A stretch of DNA of 55,018 nucleotides from an uncultured Alphaproteobacteria bacterium (GCA_902547955.1 CACCPY010000010.1:1-55018); one strand, 5' to 3'; positions 36,002-45,213 are shown, counted from the first letter of the stretch. The notes: a model not told the origin generated them from the sequence alone. Program-made: numbers and translations.

Positions 36002-36410
36002 AAAAATTTTAATAATTTCTTCAAATTTTTATCAAGAAATTTCTGATAATTTAATCGAGGGTGCAACTAATTATCTCAAGTTAAAAAAAATTCGATATGA
36101 AATATTAACAGTTCCAGGTTCTATGGAAATACCTCTTTTTTTAAAAAAAAATATAGATAAGTTTCTTGGATATATTATTTTGGGTTGTGTTATAAAAGGT
36201 GAGACTGATCATTACCATGTAGTCAAAGATATTACTTTATCAAAAATATACGATTTTTCTTATGAAAATAATTTTCCGATATCAAACGCACTTTTAACTG
36301 TTGAAAATTATTCTCAAGCTTTAGAAAGATCAAAAGTGGATAAAAAAAATCTTGGGGAAAATGCCGCTAAAGTTTGCTTAGAATTAATAAAAAAAATAAA
36401 TGAAAAATAA
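35982..36410 (+). CDS. ribH: 6,7-dimethyl-8-ribityllumazine synthase
   Basis: A 142-residue lumazine synthase that joins the RibB and RibD products. VPGSMEIPLFLK, GCVIKGETDHYHVV and NALLTVENYSQALERS are the family motifs, with the catalytic His in the DHYH segment. I use the ATG at 35982, because the first strand ([14 protein letters not shown]) starts just after it; an upstream in-frame start would only add residues inside ribBA. nusB begins 11 bases before its end. Confidence 0.9.
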   Translation: MGHKNYKKILIISSNFYQEISDNLIEGATNYLKLKKIRYEILTVPGSMEIPLFLKKNIDKFLGYIILGCVIKGETDHYHVVKDITLSKIYDFSYENNFPISNALLTVENYSQALERSKVDKKNLGENAAKVCLELIKKINEK

Positions 36411-36879
36411 CTCTCTATCTAAGTCTCTAACTAGATACGCAGCAATCCAAGCATTGTACAATCTAGATTATTCAAAAAACCTTAATGAAGTAAAAAAAAA
36501 TTTAACCTCAAATAAAGGGTTCTTTGTTGATTCAAACTATGAGCTTAATTTTAAAAAAACAAAAATGAATAAAGTTTTTTTCTCTGATATTTTAAATTAC
36601 ATAGAAAAAGAAAAAGACAAAATTGATGAATTGATTAAAAGTTACCTCGTATCAGAATGGAGACTTGATAGAATACCAAAGGTTCAACTTGCAATTTTAA
36701 GAGTTGCTGTAGCGGAGATGATAATTTATCCCAAAACTTCTATTGGTGTTATCATTAGTGAATATATAATGTTCACTGAATGTTTCTATACAGAAAAGGA
36801 ATTTTCTTTCACTAATGCAATACTGGAGAAAATTTACAATAAACTTAAAGAGTATCCAAAATTAAAATTAAATGAATGA
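36400..36879 (+). CDS. nusB: Transcription antitermination factor NusB
   Basis: A 159-residue all-helical protein of the rRNA antitermination complex. The N-terminal LTRYAAIQALYNLDYSKN and the C-terminal RLDRIPKVQLAILRVAVAEM, SIGVIISEYI and FTNAILEKIYNKL match the family. It is wedged between ribH (11-base overlap) and thiL (8-base overlap), the usual order. Confidence 0.9.
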   Translation: MKNNSLSKSLTRYAAIQALYNLDYSKNLNEVKKNLTSNKGFFVDSNYELNFKKTKMNKVFFSDILNYIEKEKDKIDELIKSYLVSEWRLDRIPKVQLAILRVAVAEMIIYPKTSIGVIISEYIMFTECFYTEKEFSFTNAILEKIYNKLKEYPKLKLNE

Positions 36880-37819
36880 AGAACAGAAATTAATAAAAAC
36901 TTTTTTTTATCCAATCGCAGATAACAAAGAATCAATGGAGCTAAAAAATGATGCGGCTGTTTTGTTTAAAAAGAAAAAGATGATTATAACATCTGATATG
37001 ATGATTGAAGATGTACACTTTGACAAAAGTTATAATCCAGAAATTTTGGCCAGAAAACTTTTAAGAATTAATTTGTCTGATGTTGCTGCTATGGGTGCTT
37101 CACCTTACGGATATACTTTAAATGTTGCGATACCAAAAAGAAATAGGGTACGTTGGCTAGAAAAATTCTCTCATGGTTTAAATTTAGATGGAAAAAAATT
37201 TGGTATTAAACTATTTGGTGGTGATCTTAGTGTGTCTTCAAAGATTTTTTTATCTGCAACTTTTTTAGGAGTTGTAGGTAATAAATTTCACAAAAATTTT
37301 CATGTAATTAAGGATTCTGAAATTTATGTGGGAGGAAATATAGGTGATGCTGCAATAGGTCTGAGTATTTTGAATAAAAAAATAAGTTTGAAAGATAAAA
37401 GTTATTTTTTAAATAAACTCTTTCTTCCAGATCCTCAAATTTCTCTTGGTAAATCACTTACAGGGATAGTAGATTTTTGTACAGATATTTCAGATGGATT
37501 ATTAACTGAGCTTGAAACAATTGCAAATAACTCAAACTTAAAAGCAAATATTTTTGAATCTGAAATACCTCTTTCAACTCAGACTAGAAAAGTATTGAAG
37601 AAAAGCGGATTGAAAAAAAAAGTATTAGAGCTGATTCTTACAGGAGGAGAAGATTATAAGCTTTTATTCTCTGTGAGAAGCAGTAAAAAAAAATATTTAA
37701 AAGATAACATTAAGAATATAAAAAAAATTGGTTTTTTTTCTTCTGGTACAGGAGTTGAAATATATGATCAAAATAAGAAAAAAATAAATTTTAAAAAAAA
37801 AGGCTTTTGTCATTTTTAA
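36872..37819 (+). CDS. thiL: Thiamine-monophosphate kinase
   Basis: A 315-residue kinase that makes thiamine diphosphate from thiamine monophosphate. Family motifs: KNDAAVLF near the start, ITSDMMIEDVHFDKSYNPE, NLSDVAAMGASPYGYTL, FGGDLSVSS, FCTDISDGLLTEL and LTGGEDYKLLFSV. Length is normal. The gene ends 61 bases before hppA; that gap carries a candidate promoter. Confidence 0.92.
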   Translation: MNEEQKLIKTFFYPIADNKESMELKNDAAVLFKKKKMIITSDMMIEDVHFDKSYNPEILARKLLRINLSDVAAMGASPYGYTLNVAIPKRNRVRWLEKFSHGLNLDGKKFGIKLFGGDLSVSSKIFLSATFLGVVGNKFHKNFHVIKDSEIYVGGNIGDAAIGLSILNKKISLKDKSYFLNKLFLPDPQISLGKSLTGIVDFCTDISDGLLTELETIANNSNLKANIFESEIPLSTQTRKVLKKSGLKKKVLELILTGGEDYKLLFSVRSSKKKYLKDNIKNIKKIGFFSSGTGVEIYDQNKKKINFKKKGFCHF

Positions 37820-37823
37820 TTAT

Positions 37824-37853
37824 TTGATATTGATGTGATTTAAATAATATATA
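37824..37853 (+). promoter_or_regulatory. Candidate sigma-70 promoter of hppA
   Basis: TTGATA (37824-37829) and TATATA (37848-37853) are separated by 18 bases, just upstream of hppA in one of the longer gaps of this plus-strand run. In such AT-rich DNA matches of this quality arise by chance, so the call is tentative. Confidence 0.35.
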
Positions 37854-37880
37854 AATCTTTTAAATCGATTTTTTAATTGT

Positions 37881-39977
37881 ATGTATTTTGAATATTTTAT
37901 TGTCTTTTTCTGTTCACTTTTATCATTAATATACGGTGGCTACACCATTAATAAAATCCTTCAATGTCCTGAAGGTTCGGAAAGAATGAAAGAAATAGCT
38001 TTAGCAATTCAAGAAGGTGCACAGGCGTATTTAAATAGACAATACATTACAATTTCCTTAGTAGGGGTACTCATAGCTGTTTTATTGTTTTATTTGATGG
38101 AGAACCATTTTGTTTCAATTGGTTTTGTGATAGGTGCTTTTTTATCGGGGCTTGCAGGCTACATTGGGATGTTTGTTTCAGTTAGAGCTAATGTTAGAAC
38201 TACAGAAGCAGCAACTGATAGTATACATAAGGCTTTAGATATATCATTTAAATCTGGTGCTATCACTGGTTTTTTAGTTGTCGGTCTAGGACTTTTAGGA
38301 ATGATAAGTTACTATGGTTATCTAAACTTTTATCTTGGCGAATCTGAAGGTAGGAAAATTATAGAAGCAATGGTAGCTCTAAGCTTTGGTGCATCTCTTA
38401 TATCAATATTTGCAAGATTGGGTGGAGGTATTTTTACAAAGGGTGCAGACGTAGGAGCAGATCTTGTTGGTAAAATTGAGGCAGGTATACCTGAAGATGA
38501 TCCGAGAAACCCTGCAGTAATTGCTGATAACGTTGGAGATAATGTTGGTGATTGTGCAGGTATGGCAGCAGATTTATTTGAAACTTATGCTGTAACCATA
38601 GTTGGAACAATGGTGCTAGGTTTAATTTTATTTCAAGGTGTAGATCAAAAAATCTTTATGATGTACCCACTCTTAATTGCAGGAGTTTGTATCGTTTCAT
38701 CACTTGTTGGATCTTATTACGTTAAATTAGGTGATTCTCAAAACATCATGGGTGCTCTTTATAAAGGGCTAATAATAACTGCGCTAGCCTCTGTTGTTTT
38801 CATATACCTCATCACCGAATTTTTCATTGGACTTGATAAAGTTATTATTAACAATGATCTTTTTATCGAATCTTTTTCTGGTGTAGATTTATTTTATTGT
38901 GCTCTAGTGGGTCTGACTGTTACAGGTTTAATCGTATGGATAACCGAGTATTATACAAGTACAGAATTCTCTCCAGTAAAATCAGTTGCTAACTCTTCTC
39001 AGTCAGGTCATGCAACTAACATTATTCAAGGTCTTGCCATTTCTATGCAGTCAACCGCTTTACCAACTATTGTAATTATTTTAGGAATTGTATTTTCTTA
39101 TAAATTTGCTGGTCTTTATGGAATTTCGATAGCAGCTACAACGATGCTTGCATTAGCTGGAATGATTGTTGCACTTGATGCATATGGTCCTGTAACCGAT
39201 AATGCAGGTGGCATAGCTGAAATGTCAAACCTACCGGAGAGTGTTAGAAAAACTACGGATGCTCTTGATGCAGTGGGAAATACAACAAAAGCGGTAACAA
39301 AGGGATACGCTATTGGCTCTGCAGGCCTGGCATCACTTGTTTTATTTGGAGCTTACACTCAAGATTTGAAGTATTATTTTCCTAATTTAGACGTTAAATT
39401 TTCATTAGATGATCCATACGTTGTAGTAGGGTTGCTAATTGGAGGAATGTTACCTTATCTTTTTGGATCAATGGGAATGACAGCGGTTGGTAAAACAGCA
39501 TCAAAAATTGTGAATGAGGTAAGAAGACAATTCAGGGAGAATAAGGGAATAATGACAGGAAGATCAAAACCTGAATATGGAAAGGCAGTAGATATTTTAA
39601 CTAAAGCTGCTATTATTGAAATGATCGTACCCTCTCTTTTGCCAGTGTTGGCCCCTTTCATTACTTATTTTTTAATTTATTTTATTTCAGGAACCGAGTC
39701 AGCGGCTTTCACTGCTTTGGGTGCAATGTTATTAGGAACCATTGTTACTGGTTTATTTGTAGCTATTTCAATGACATCTGGCGGAGGTGCTTGGGATAAC
39801 GCTAAAAAATATATAGAAGATGGAAATTTTGGTGGAAAGAATTCTGACGCTCATAAAGCAGCTATCACAGGAGACACAGTTGGAGACCCCTATAAAGATA
39901 CGGCTGGACCTGCTATCAATCCAATGATTAAAATTGTGAACATTGTTTCAATTTTATTGTTATCAATGTTAGCTTAA
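37881..39977 (+). CDS. hppA: Proton-translocating pyrophosphatase, K+-independent type
   Basis: A 698-residue membrane pump with about 15-16 helices that uses inorganic pyrophosphate to drive H+ across the inner membrane. The catalytic segment [20 protein letters not shown], then [27 protein letters not shown], is intact, as is the C-terminal [14 protein letters not shown] and [15 protein letters not shown]. The sequence [10 protein letters not shown] places Lys at 470 and Thr at 473, the combination known from the K+-independent H+-pumping class (K+-dependent enzymes have Ala there). Its stop interlocks with that of bamE (TTAA at 39974-39977). Confidence 0.93.
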   Translation: MYFEYFIVFFCSLLSLIYGGYTINKILQCPEGSERMKEIALAIQEGAQAYLNRQYITISLVGVLIAVLLFYLMENHFVSIGFVIGAFLSGLAGYIGMFVSVRANVRTTEAATDSIHKALDISFKSGAITGFLVVGLGLLGMISYYGYLNFYLGESEGRKIIEAMVALSFGASLISIFARLGGGIFTKGADVGADLVGKIEAGIPEDDPRNPAVIADNVGDNVGDCAGMAADLFETYAVTIVGTMVLGLILFQGVDQKIFMMYPLLIAGVCIVSSLVGSYYVKLGDSQNIMGALYKGLIITALASVVFIYLITEFFIGLDKVIINNDLFIESFSGVDLFYCALVGLTVTGLIVWITEYYTSTEFSPVKSVANSSQSGHATNIIQGLAISMQSTALPTIVIILGIVFSYKFAGLYGISIAATTMLALAGMIVALDAYGPVTDNAGGIAEMSNLPESVRKTTDALDAVGNTTKAVTKGYAIGSAGLASLVLFGAYTQDLKYYFPNLDVKFSLDDPYVVVGLLIGGMLPYLFGSMGMTAVGKTASKIVNEVRRQFRENKGIMTGRSKPEYGKAVDILTKAAIIEMIVPSLLPVLAPFITYFLIYFISGTESAAFTALGAMLLGTIVTGLFVAISMTSGGGAWDNAKKYIEDGNFGGKNSDAHKAAITGDTVGDPYKDTAGPAINPMIKIVNIVSILLLSMLA

Positions 39978-40450
39978 TCTTCGGCTTTGCCACTTCCTAT
40001 TATGACTCCTCGGCCACCACCGACTGGCACACCAAAATTTCGAATAAGAGACTGAAAAAAGGTTTCCTTTTGACCAGAACTTTTTGTTTTTAGATCTGAC
40101 ATAGCTACATCCATTGATTGATTTTCATCATAAATAAAAATATTTTTTAACTTATTTCCCTTATCAAAATTAAGCTCTAACACAAATTGTTCATCAATTG
40201 ATGGATCTAGGAATGCAATTTTTGAATTTACAGTACCTACATAGTAAAAAGAATTATCACCAAGAGTTCCGCGAAAAGTTGGCTCACCTAAAATTTTAGA
40301 TACTGATTGTTTACTATCTTTTCCTATTTGAAGCAGTGAAACAAGTTGAGCTTCGGGTAAGTTACCATGAATTTCTTTTTGACTTACACATGAGGAGAGA
40401 CAAAAGCAAAAAATTGATGAAAAAAAAAATAAATTAACTAATTTAAACAT
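39974..40450 (-). CDS. bamE: Outer membrane assembly lipoprotein, BamE-like
   Basis: A 158-residue SmpA/OmlA (BamE) family lipoprotein of the beta-barrel assembly machine. I take the ATG at 40450 because the protein then starts with a compact lipoprotein signal, [21 protein letters not shown], with the lipidated Cys after LSS. The BamE domain follows ([20 protein letters not shown] and the strands around SFYYVG). Glycine-rich residues lie near the C-terminus. The gene is back to back with the cytochrome chaperone gene: the two start codons touch (CAT|ATG). Confidence 0.82.
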   Translation of the reverse strand: MFKLVNLFFFSSIFCFCLSSCVSQKEIHGNLPEAQLVSLLQIGKDSKQSVSKILGEPTFRGTLGDNSFYYVGTVNSKIAFLDPSIDEQFVLELNFDKGNKLKNIFIYDENQSMDVAMSDLKTKSSGQKETFFQSLIRNFGVPVGGGRGVIIGSGKAED

Positions 40451-40933
40451 ATGAAAAACTATATTAAAGATGTTTATAAGAAAATTGTAGAACAATCAAA
40501 AAAAAAATTTTTTTTTGATGTTTTTTTTGTACCAAATAAAACAGATTCTCTAATAGAAGTTTTTCAGTTAAATTTAATTGTAGTATTATGGTATATGAAA
40601 AAAAAAGAATTTGATCAGAAAGACATTACACTTTTAATTTCGATCTTTCTCAAAGATCTAGAATCACTTTGCTTTGAAATTGGAGAAGCTGAATCAAGGA
40701 TTCCAAGAAAAATGAGAAAATTGACTGAGAATTTTTATGGAAGACTATACAGCTATTCAATTCAATTTGACAAAATTTTTGAAAAAAAGGACTGTCAATT
40801 AATAAAAAAACTTAAATCTAATTTCAATGAAGAGAAGATTAATTACGTTAAATATTCAAGATATCTTCAAAAAAATATAAATTATCTTTGTAAGACTGAG
40901 AAAAAAGATTTTCAAAAGCTGACTTTTTTTTGA
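40451..40933 (+). CDS. Ubiquinol-cytochrome c chaperone family protein
   Basis: A 160-residue protein resembling the CBP3/UQCC1-like ubiquinol-cytochrome c chaperone domain family, which in mitochondria helps assemble cytochrome b into complex III. Visible features are the N-terminal YKKIVEQSKKKFFFD, the helix NLIVVLWYMKKKEFDQ, and GEAESRIPRKMRKLTENFYGR, which matches the conserved DLREMGVGDxxVPKxMrkmaeaFyGR region. The family is typical of alphaproteobacteria and is found next to bamE there. No ribosome site is visible, and the start abuts that of the divergent bamE. Confidence 0.8.
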   Translation: MKNYIKDVYKKIVEQSKKKFFFDVFFVPNKTDSLIEVFQLNLIVVLWYMKKKEFDQKDITLLISIFLKDLESLCFEIGEAESRIPRKMRKLTENFYGRLYSYSIQFDKIFEKKDCQLIKKLKSNFNEEKINYVKYSRYLQKNINYLCKTEKKDFQKLTFF

Positions 40934-40961
40934 CTTAAAGTCATAAAATAAAAAAAAAACG

Positions 40962-40990
40962 TTGTCATGTTATATTTTTTTTTGTAAACA
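40962..40990 (+). promoter_or_regulatory. Candidate promoter of rpmF-plsX-fabH
   Basis: TTGTCA (40962-40967) and TAAACA (40985-40990) are 17 bases apart, ending 21 bases before the rpmF ATG, in a 78-base gap. The -35 match is good, the -10 match is weak. A 13-base inverted repeat, TGACTT-A-AAGTCA, spans 40931-40943 over the preceding stop codon. Confidence 0.35.
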
Positions 40991-41011
40991 TTCAGCTTTA
41001 CGAGATTATTT

Positions 41012-41224
41012 ATGGCTGTTCCAAAAAGAAAAACAACTCCTTCAAAAAGAAAAATGAGAAGATCACACGATAGTCTTCTTAAACAAAATGTTATGGAATG
41101 CCCAAATTGTGGTGAACTAAAACTGACCCATCACGTATGTCAGGCATGTGGCTATTACGATAAAAAGTTGATAATTAGCTCAAAAGAAGCTGAGTCTGAG
41201 GAAGATTCAGATTCAAATGACTAA
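41012..41224 (+). CDS. rpmF: 50S ribosomal protein L32
   Basis: A 70-residue ribosomal protein. The start [20 protein letters not shown] is diagnostic. It keeps the zinc-binding form with four cysteines in [20 protein letters not shown]. An acidic, serine-rich tail extends it slightly beyond the usual length. It is followed by plsX after 15 bases; the DUF177 gene often found upstream of rpmF is absent. Confidence 0.95.
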   Translation: MAVPKRKTTPSKRKMRRSHDSLLKQNVMECPNCGELKLTHHVCQACGYYDKKLIISSKEAESEEDSDSND

Positions 41225-41239
41225 TGTTCGGAGAGAAAC

Positions 41240-42241
41240 TTGAAAAATATAGTTCTTGCCATTGATGTTATGGGTGGCGACTACGGTCCTAAAACCACTG
41301 TTGAGGGCGTTGCGATGGCGTCTAAAATACATCCCAATGTCAAGTTTATGTTGTTTGGTGATAAAGATAAATCAAATAACGATCTACTTGAAAACTCCGA
41401 GTTTAATAACTTTGAATTTTTTCATACTAATGAAAGCATAAAATCCGACGACGAACCAGTTAATGCGCTAAGAAAATTAAAAAAATCGAGTATGAGATTG
41501 GGGATTAATTGTGTAAATTCAAAAGAATGTCATGGTTTTGTTTCAGCTGGTAACACTGGAGCTTTAATGGCTATATCAAAATTTGTTCTAAAAACTATAA
41601 ATGGTATTGATAGACCAGCGATTGCGGGGATTCTTCCAACTATGAAAGGCCAAACAGTTGTTTTAGACTTGGGTGCAAACGTTGATTGCACAAGTCAAAA
41701 CCTTGTTCAATTCGCTTTAATGGGTGATGTTTTTTCTAAAACAGTCATTGGTATAAAAAATCCTGTTTTAGGTTTATTAAATGTAGGATCTGAACATATT
41801 AAAGGAAATTCAGTTGTTAAACAAACTTTTGAGGATTTGAAAAAGATATCACCAAAATTAAATTTTTATGGATTTATTGAAGGTAATGATATTAACAAAG
41901 GTAATGTAGATGTGGTAGTGACGGATGGTTTTTCTGGTAATATTGCACTAAAAACAGCTGAAGGTGTTGCCGAATTAATTTTTACATTCCTTAAAAATTC
42001 TTATAAAAGTTCCCTAGTTTCAAAAATTGGATATTTTTTATCTAAACCAGCAATAAATAGATTTAAGACAAGAATTGACCCAAGAAAATATAATGGTGCT
42101 GTTCTGCTTGGTTTAAATGGGATTGTTGTTAAAAGTCATGGAGGAACAGATGCATTTGGTTTTTGCAATGCAATAAGCGTGGCTGTATCATTAATAGAGA
42201 ATTCATATATAAATGAAATTGAAAAAAAAATTAAAATTTAA
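41240..42241 (+). CDS. plsX: Phosphate acyltransferase PlsX
   Basis: A 333-residue enzyme that makes acyl-phosphate from acyl-ACP for phospholipid synthesis. AIDVMGGDYGPKTTVEG, GFVSAGNTGALMA, LGANVDC and VVTDGFSGNIALK are typical. The start codon is TTG at 41240, which gives the normal N-terminus KNIVLAIDVMGGD. fabH starts 3 bases after its stop. Confidence 0.93.
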   Translation: MKNIVLAIDVMGGDYGPKTTVEGVAMASKIHPNVKFMLFGDKDKSNNDLLENSEFNNFEFFHTNESIKSDDEPVNALRKLKKSSMRLGINCVNSKECHGFVSAGNTGALMAISKFVLKTINGIDRPAIAGILPTMKGQTVVLDLGANVDCTSQNLVQFALMGDVFSKTVIGIKNPVLGLLNVGSEHIKGNSVVKQTFEDLKKISPKLNFYGFIEGNDINKGNVDVVVTDGFSGNIALKTAEGVAELIFTFLKNSYKSSLVSKIGYFLSKPAINRFKTRIDPRKYNGAVLLGLNGIVVKSHGGTDAFGFCNAISVAVSLIENSYINEIEKKIKI

Positions 42242-42244
42242 TTC

Positions 42245-43204
42245 GTGAATATTTATACCAAAATATCGGGTTTTGGACATTTTCTTCCAAAAAAAATATA
42301 CTCAAATGAAGATTTAAAAAAAATAGTCGATACATCTGATGAATGGATATACTCTCGAACAGGTATTAAGCAAAGACATATCGCTGAGAGCAATGAACTC
42401 ACTTCTAATCTTGCAATTAATGCAGCTTTAAGTGCCTTCAATAACTCAAAAATAGACCCAAAAGTCATAGACTGTATAATAATTGCTACGACTACCCCAG
42501 ATAATACTTTTCCCTCTACGGCTACAAAAGTTCAAAATTTTTTTCAGTTAAAGGATATTCCATCATTTGATATTCAAGCAGTTTGTTCAGGCTTTATTTA
42601 TGGATTACAAATTGCTGACTCGTTCATAAAATCAGAGAAATTTAAAAATATTTTACTCATTGGAGCTGAAACCCTATCAAAAATCGTTGATTGGAAAGAT
42701 AGAAGAACCTGTGTATTGTTCGGTGATGGTGCAGGCTCGATGATTTTATCTGCAGATAAAAAAAAAAATGGAATTTTATCAACAAAAATTTATTCAGATG
42801 GTGAATGGATTGATAGTCTGTATGCTGATGGAGGACCTTCTCTTAATCAAAGAGTAGGGAAAATTAGAATGAAAGGTCAAGATATTTTTAAACAAGCGGT
42901 AACCAAACTTTCTCAGGCAACAGAAAATGCTCTAAAAGAGTGTAACTTAAATAAAGAAGACATAAATTGGTTTGTACCTCATCAAGCAAATCAAAGAATA
43001 ATTTTAAGTACAGCAAAAAAATTAGGTATTGGCGAAAAAAAAACAATTAGTACAGTAGAAAATCATGCCAATACATCAGCAGCTTCTATTCCTTTGGCTA
43101 TATCAAGTGCTGTGAATTCGGGTAAGATTAAAAAAAATGATATTTTAGCACTTTGTGCGATTGGTGGAGGCCTTACTTGGGGAAGTTGTATTTTAAAAAT
43201 TTAA
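42245..43204 (+). CDS. fabH: 3-oxoacyl-ACP synthase III
   Basis: A 319-residue enzyme that starts fatty-acid synthesis by condensing acetyl-CoA with malonyl-ACP. The catalytic triad is visible: Cys in DIQAVCSGFIYG, His in WFVPHQANQRI and Asn in VENHANTSAAS. SDEWIYSRTGIKQRHIA near the start is also typical. The start codon is GTG. It is followed by ihfA in the order plsX-fabH-ihfA-merR common in alphaproteobacteria. Confidence 0.94.
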   Translation: MNIYTKISGFGHFLPKKIYSNEDLKKIVDTSDEWIYSRTGIKQRHIAESNELTSNLAINAALSAFNNSKIDPKVIDCIIIATTTPDNTFPSTATKVQNFFQLKDIPSFDIQAVCSGFIYGLQIADSFIKSEKFKNILLIGAETLSKIVDWKDRRTCVLFGDGAGSMILSADKKKNGILSTKIYSDGEWIDSLYADGGPSLNQRVGKIRMKGQDIFKQAVTKLSQATENALKECNLNKEDINWFVPHQANQRIILSTAKKLGIGEKKTISTVENHANTSAASIPLAISSAVNSGKIKKNDILALCAIGGGLTWGSCILKI

Positions 43205-43219
43205 TAATATAATCGTACA

Positions 43220-43534
43220 ATGAATAAAATTATTTCAAAGGCAATTTTGGTAAATCATTTAAATGAAACAATTGGACTTTCGAAAAGAGAATGTCAGATT
43301 TTCTTCGAGACTTTTATCGATATTTTAATGAAAAGTTTAAAGAATAAAAAAGATGTAAAAATTGTAAATTTTGGAATCTTTAAATTGAGACAGAAAAATG
43401 AAAGGGTAGGAAGAAATCCAAAAACAAAAATTGAGTTTAAAATAAGTAAAAGAAATGTTGTTAAGTTTAAAGCTTCAGAGTTTCTATTAAACACAATCAA
43501 CCCAGTACAATCAAATTTAGATGAAAAGTCCTGA
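43220..43534 (+). CDS. ihfA: Integration host factor alpha subunit (HU/IHF family)
   Basis: A 104-residue DNA-bending protein. The family core is clear: KRECQIFFETFIDILMKSLK, VNFGIFKLRQKNERVGRNPKT and the end of the beta arm. The segment RVGRNPKTK carries the conserved proline that intercalates in DNA. Position after fabH supports IHF-alpha rather than HU. The 14-base overlap with the next gene suggests coupling. Confidence 0.88.
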   Translation: MNKIISKAILVNHLNETIGLSKRECQIFFETFIDILMKSLKNKKDVKIVNFGIFKLRQKNERVGRNPKTKIEFKISKRNVVKFKASEFLLNTINPVQSNLDEKS

Positions 43535-43832
43535 AGCACTAAAAACTATCGGTGAAGTTGCAAAAATTGTTAATGTACCAATCTACGTGTTAAGATTTTG
43601 GGAAAAAAAAATAAATTTGATAGCTCCAATAAAAAAAAAAAATGGCACAAGATACTATAATAATTCTCAAATAACTATTATAGAAACCTTAAAAAATCTT
43701 TTATACATAAAAAAATATTCAATAGATGGTGCAAATAGGCAATTATCCAAAGAGATGTCAAATGTAAATGAGAAAGAAAAAATTATTAAAGACTTAAAAG
43801 AATTAATTATTGAAATAAATAAACTAATATAA
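43521..43832 (+). CDS. MerR-family transcriptional regulator
   Basis: A 103-residue regulator with an N-terminal MerR helix-turn-helix (TIGEVAKIVNVPIYVLRFWEKKI, then RYYNNSQITIIETLKNLLY) and a short coiled-coil tail. No metal- or drug-binding C-terminal domain is present. This small MerR-like protein is commonly found directly after ihfA and before a tRNA-Pro gene in alphaproteobacteria; its targets are unknown. Its TAA stop is immediately followed by the tRNA. Confidence 0.85.
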   Translation: MKSPEALKTIGEVAKIVNVPIYVLRFWEKKINLIAPIKKKNGTRYYNNSQITIIETLKNLLYIKKYSIDGANRQLSKEMSNVNEKEKIIKDLKELIIEINKLI

Positions 43833-43909
43833 CGGGGCGTAGCGCAGTTTGGTAGCGCGTCCGTCTGGGGGACGGGAGGTCGCTGGTTCAAATCCAGTCG
43901 CCCCGACCA
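43833..43909 (+). tRNA. tRNA-Pro, anticodon GGG
   Basis: A 77-base cloverleaf: acceptor CGGGGCG/CGCCCCG, D stem GCGC/GCGC, anticodon stem TCCGT/ACGGG with loop CTGGGGG giving anticodon GGG, and T arm CTGG-TTCAAAT-CCAG. The 3' CCA is encoded (43907-43909). It reads CCC and CCU codons. It begins the base after the merR stop and ends 5 bases before cutA. Confidence 0.96.
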
Positions 43910-43914
43910 TTATT

Positions 43915-44226
43915 ATGAAAAAGAAATTTAGGATTTTTTACAGTACTTGTGGAAACTCAAAGGATGCAAAAGCCATAGCAAATTATTTGTTAAAAAATAA
44001 TAAAGCTTTATGTGTGAATTTAATCAGAAATATTGATAGTTTCTATTTAGAAAATAAAAAAATTCAAAACCAAAAAGAAGTTATTTTAATAATTAAAACT
44101 TGTAGTACAAGTATTCAAATACAGAGAAGTTTAAAAAAAATTCATAGATATGATACACCAATAATTGTTGAACTAAAAACAGGCTTACCAAATAAAGATT
44201 ATCTTAAATGGTTTTTTGAAAATTAG
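43915..44226 (+). CDS. cutA: CutA-like divalent-cation tolerance protein
   Basis: A 103-residue protein with the CutA1 trimer fold signature: FYSTCGNSKDAKAIANYLLKN, then ALCVNLIRNIDSFY, KEVILIIKT and an ending HRYDTPIIVELKTGLPNKDYLKW. The family is linked to copper tolerance but its true role is uncertain. I start it at the ATG at 43915; a longer frame would run back through the tRNA-Pro gene and is not credible. The gene lies 5 bases after the tRNA, so its mRNA start is probably made by tRNA 3' processing. Confidence 0.85.
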   Translation: MKKKFRIFYSTCGNSKDAKAIANYLLKNNKALCVNLIRNIDSFYLENKKIQNQKEVILIIKTCSTSIQIQRSLKKIHRYDTPIIVELKTGLPNKDYLKWFFEN

Positions 44227-44241
44227 ATTAATTATTAGGTG

Positions 44242-44269
44242 TTGACAGTTTTTATTAATACGTTAGTTT
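44242..44269 (+). promoter_or_regulatory. Candidate promoter of rplM-rpsI
   Basis: A perfect -35 hexamer TTGACA (44242-44247) is followed after 16 bases by TAGTTT (44264-44269), 15 bases before the rplM start. The -35 match and the position before a ribosomal protein operon make this the best non-Fur promoter candidate in the window, though the -10 is weak. Confidence 0.5.
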
Positions 44270-44284
44270 CATAAAAAAATTAAA

Positions 44285-44746
44285 ATGAAAACTTACAGTT
44301 TAAAACAAAAAGATATTAGAAAAAAATGGTACCTGATCAATGCAGAAGGTCTTGTTCTTGGTCGTTTAGCATCAAAAATATCAGTGTTACTTAGAGGCAA
44401 ACACAAAACTAATTATACGCCTAATCTAGACTGTGGAGATAACGTTGTTGTCATCAATGCAAAAAAAGTGAAGTTAACTGGTTCAAAAGAAAAAAAAAAG
44501 GTTTATTATAAACACACTGGATATCCAGGTGGTCTTAAGGAAACTTCTTTTTTTGAAATGTTAAATGGGAAAAACCCTACAAACATAATAAAGAAAGCAG
44601 TTGAAAGAATGATGACAGCCAACGCACTTTCAAAAAAACAGCTTTCAAATTTAAAAATTTTCGGTGACGAAAAACATACTCTTGAAGCACAAAAACCTGA
44701 ATTCATAGATTTTGCTTCTCAAAATAGAAAAAATAAGGTTTCATAA
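44285..44746 (+). CDS. rplM: 50S ribosomal protein L13
   Basis: A 153-residue ribosomal protein. The N-terminal KKWYLINAEGLVLGRLASKIS and the later HTGYPGGLKE are diagnostic of L13. It shares one base with the rpsI start (TAATG), the standard rplM-rpsI operon. Confidence 0.96.
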   Translation: MKTYSLKQKDIRKKWYLINAEGLVLGRLASKISVLLRGKHKTNYTPNLDCGDNVVVINAKKVKLTGSKEKKKVYYKHTGYPGGLKETSFFEMLNGKNPTNIIKKAVERMMTANALSKKQLSNLKIFGDEKHTLEAQKPEFIDFASQNRKNKVS

Positions 44747-45210
44747 TGGCTAAAGATACATCAGAAAATAAATTATCCTCAGAACCAATTTCAATAGATA
44801 CAGCAAAACCAAATTTAGATAACCTCGGTAGAGCTTATGCAACTGGTAGAAGAAAAACATCTGTATCAAGAGTATGGATTAAATATGGAACTGGAAAGAT
44901 CGTTGTTAATGGCAAGCCTATTAATGAATATTTTTTAAGGAAAATTTACTCAACTATTCTTCAAGACCCACTTAATAGAACAGAAAACTTAGATAAAGTG
45001 GAAATTTTTTCAACTGTTTCTGGCGGTGGTTTGTCTGGTCAAGCAGGAGCACTGAGACATGGAATCAGTCGTGCCCTGGTCAACTTAGACCCTACACTAA
45101 GAAAAAAACTTAAACAATTAGGCTTCTTAACAAGGGATGCAAGAAAAGTTGAAAGAAAAAAATTCGGTAAACATAAAGCGAGAAGAAGCCCTCAGTTTTC
45201 AAAAAGATAG
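44746..45210 (+). CDS. rpsI: 30S ribosomal protein S9
   Basis: A 154-residue ribosomal protein. The core runs from YATGRRKTSVSRVW to the C-terminal KHKARRSPQFSKR, whose basic end contacts tRNA in the P site. About 28 extra residues precede the core at the N-terminus, an extension also known in alphaproteobacteria. argC begins 3 bases downstream. Confidence 0.96.
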   Translation: MAKDTSENKLSSEPISIDTAKPNLDNLGRAYATGRRKTSVSRVWIKYGTGKIVVNGKPINEYFLRKIYSTILQDPLNRTENLDKVEIFSTVSGGGLSGQAGALRHGISRALVNLDPTLRKKLKQLGFLTRDARKVERKKFGKHKARRSPQFSKR

Positions 45211-45213
45211 TTA

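Noticed and set aside
43849-43914. Upstream extension of cutA through the tRNA-Pro gene
   Set aside because: The extra residues are a translation of the tRNA sequence; the CutA fold begins just after the ATG at 43915.
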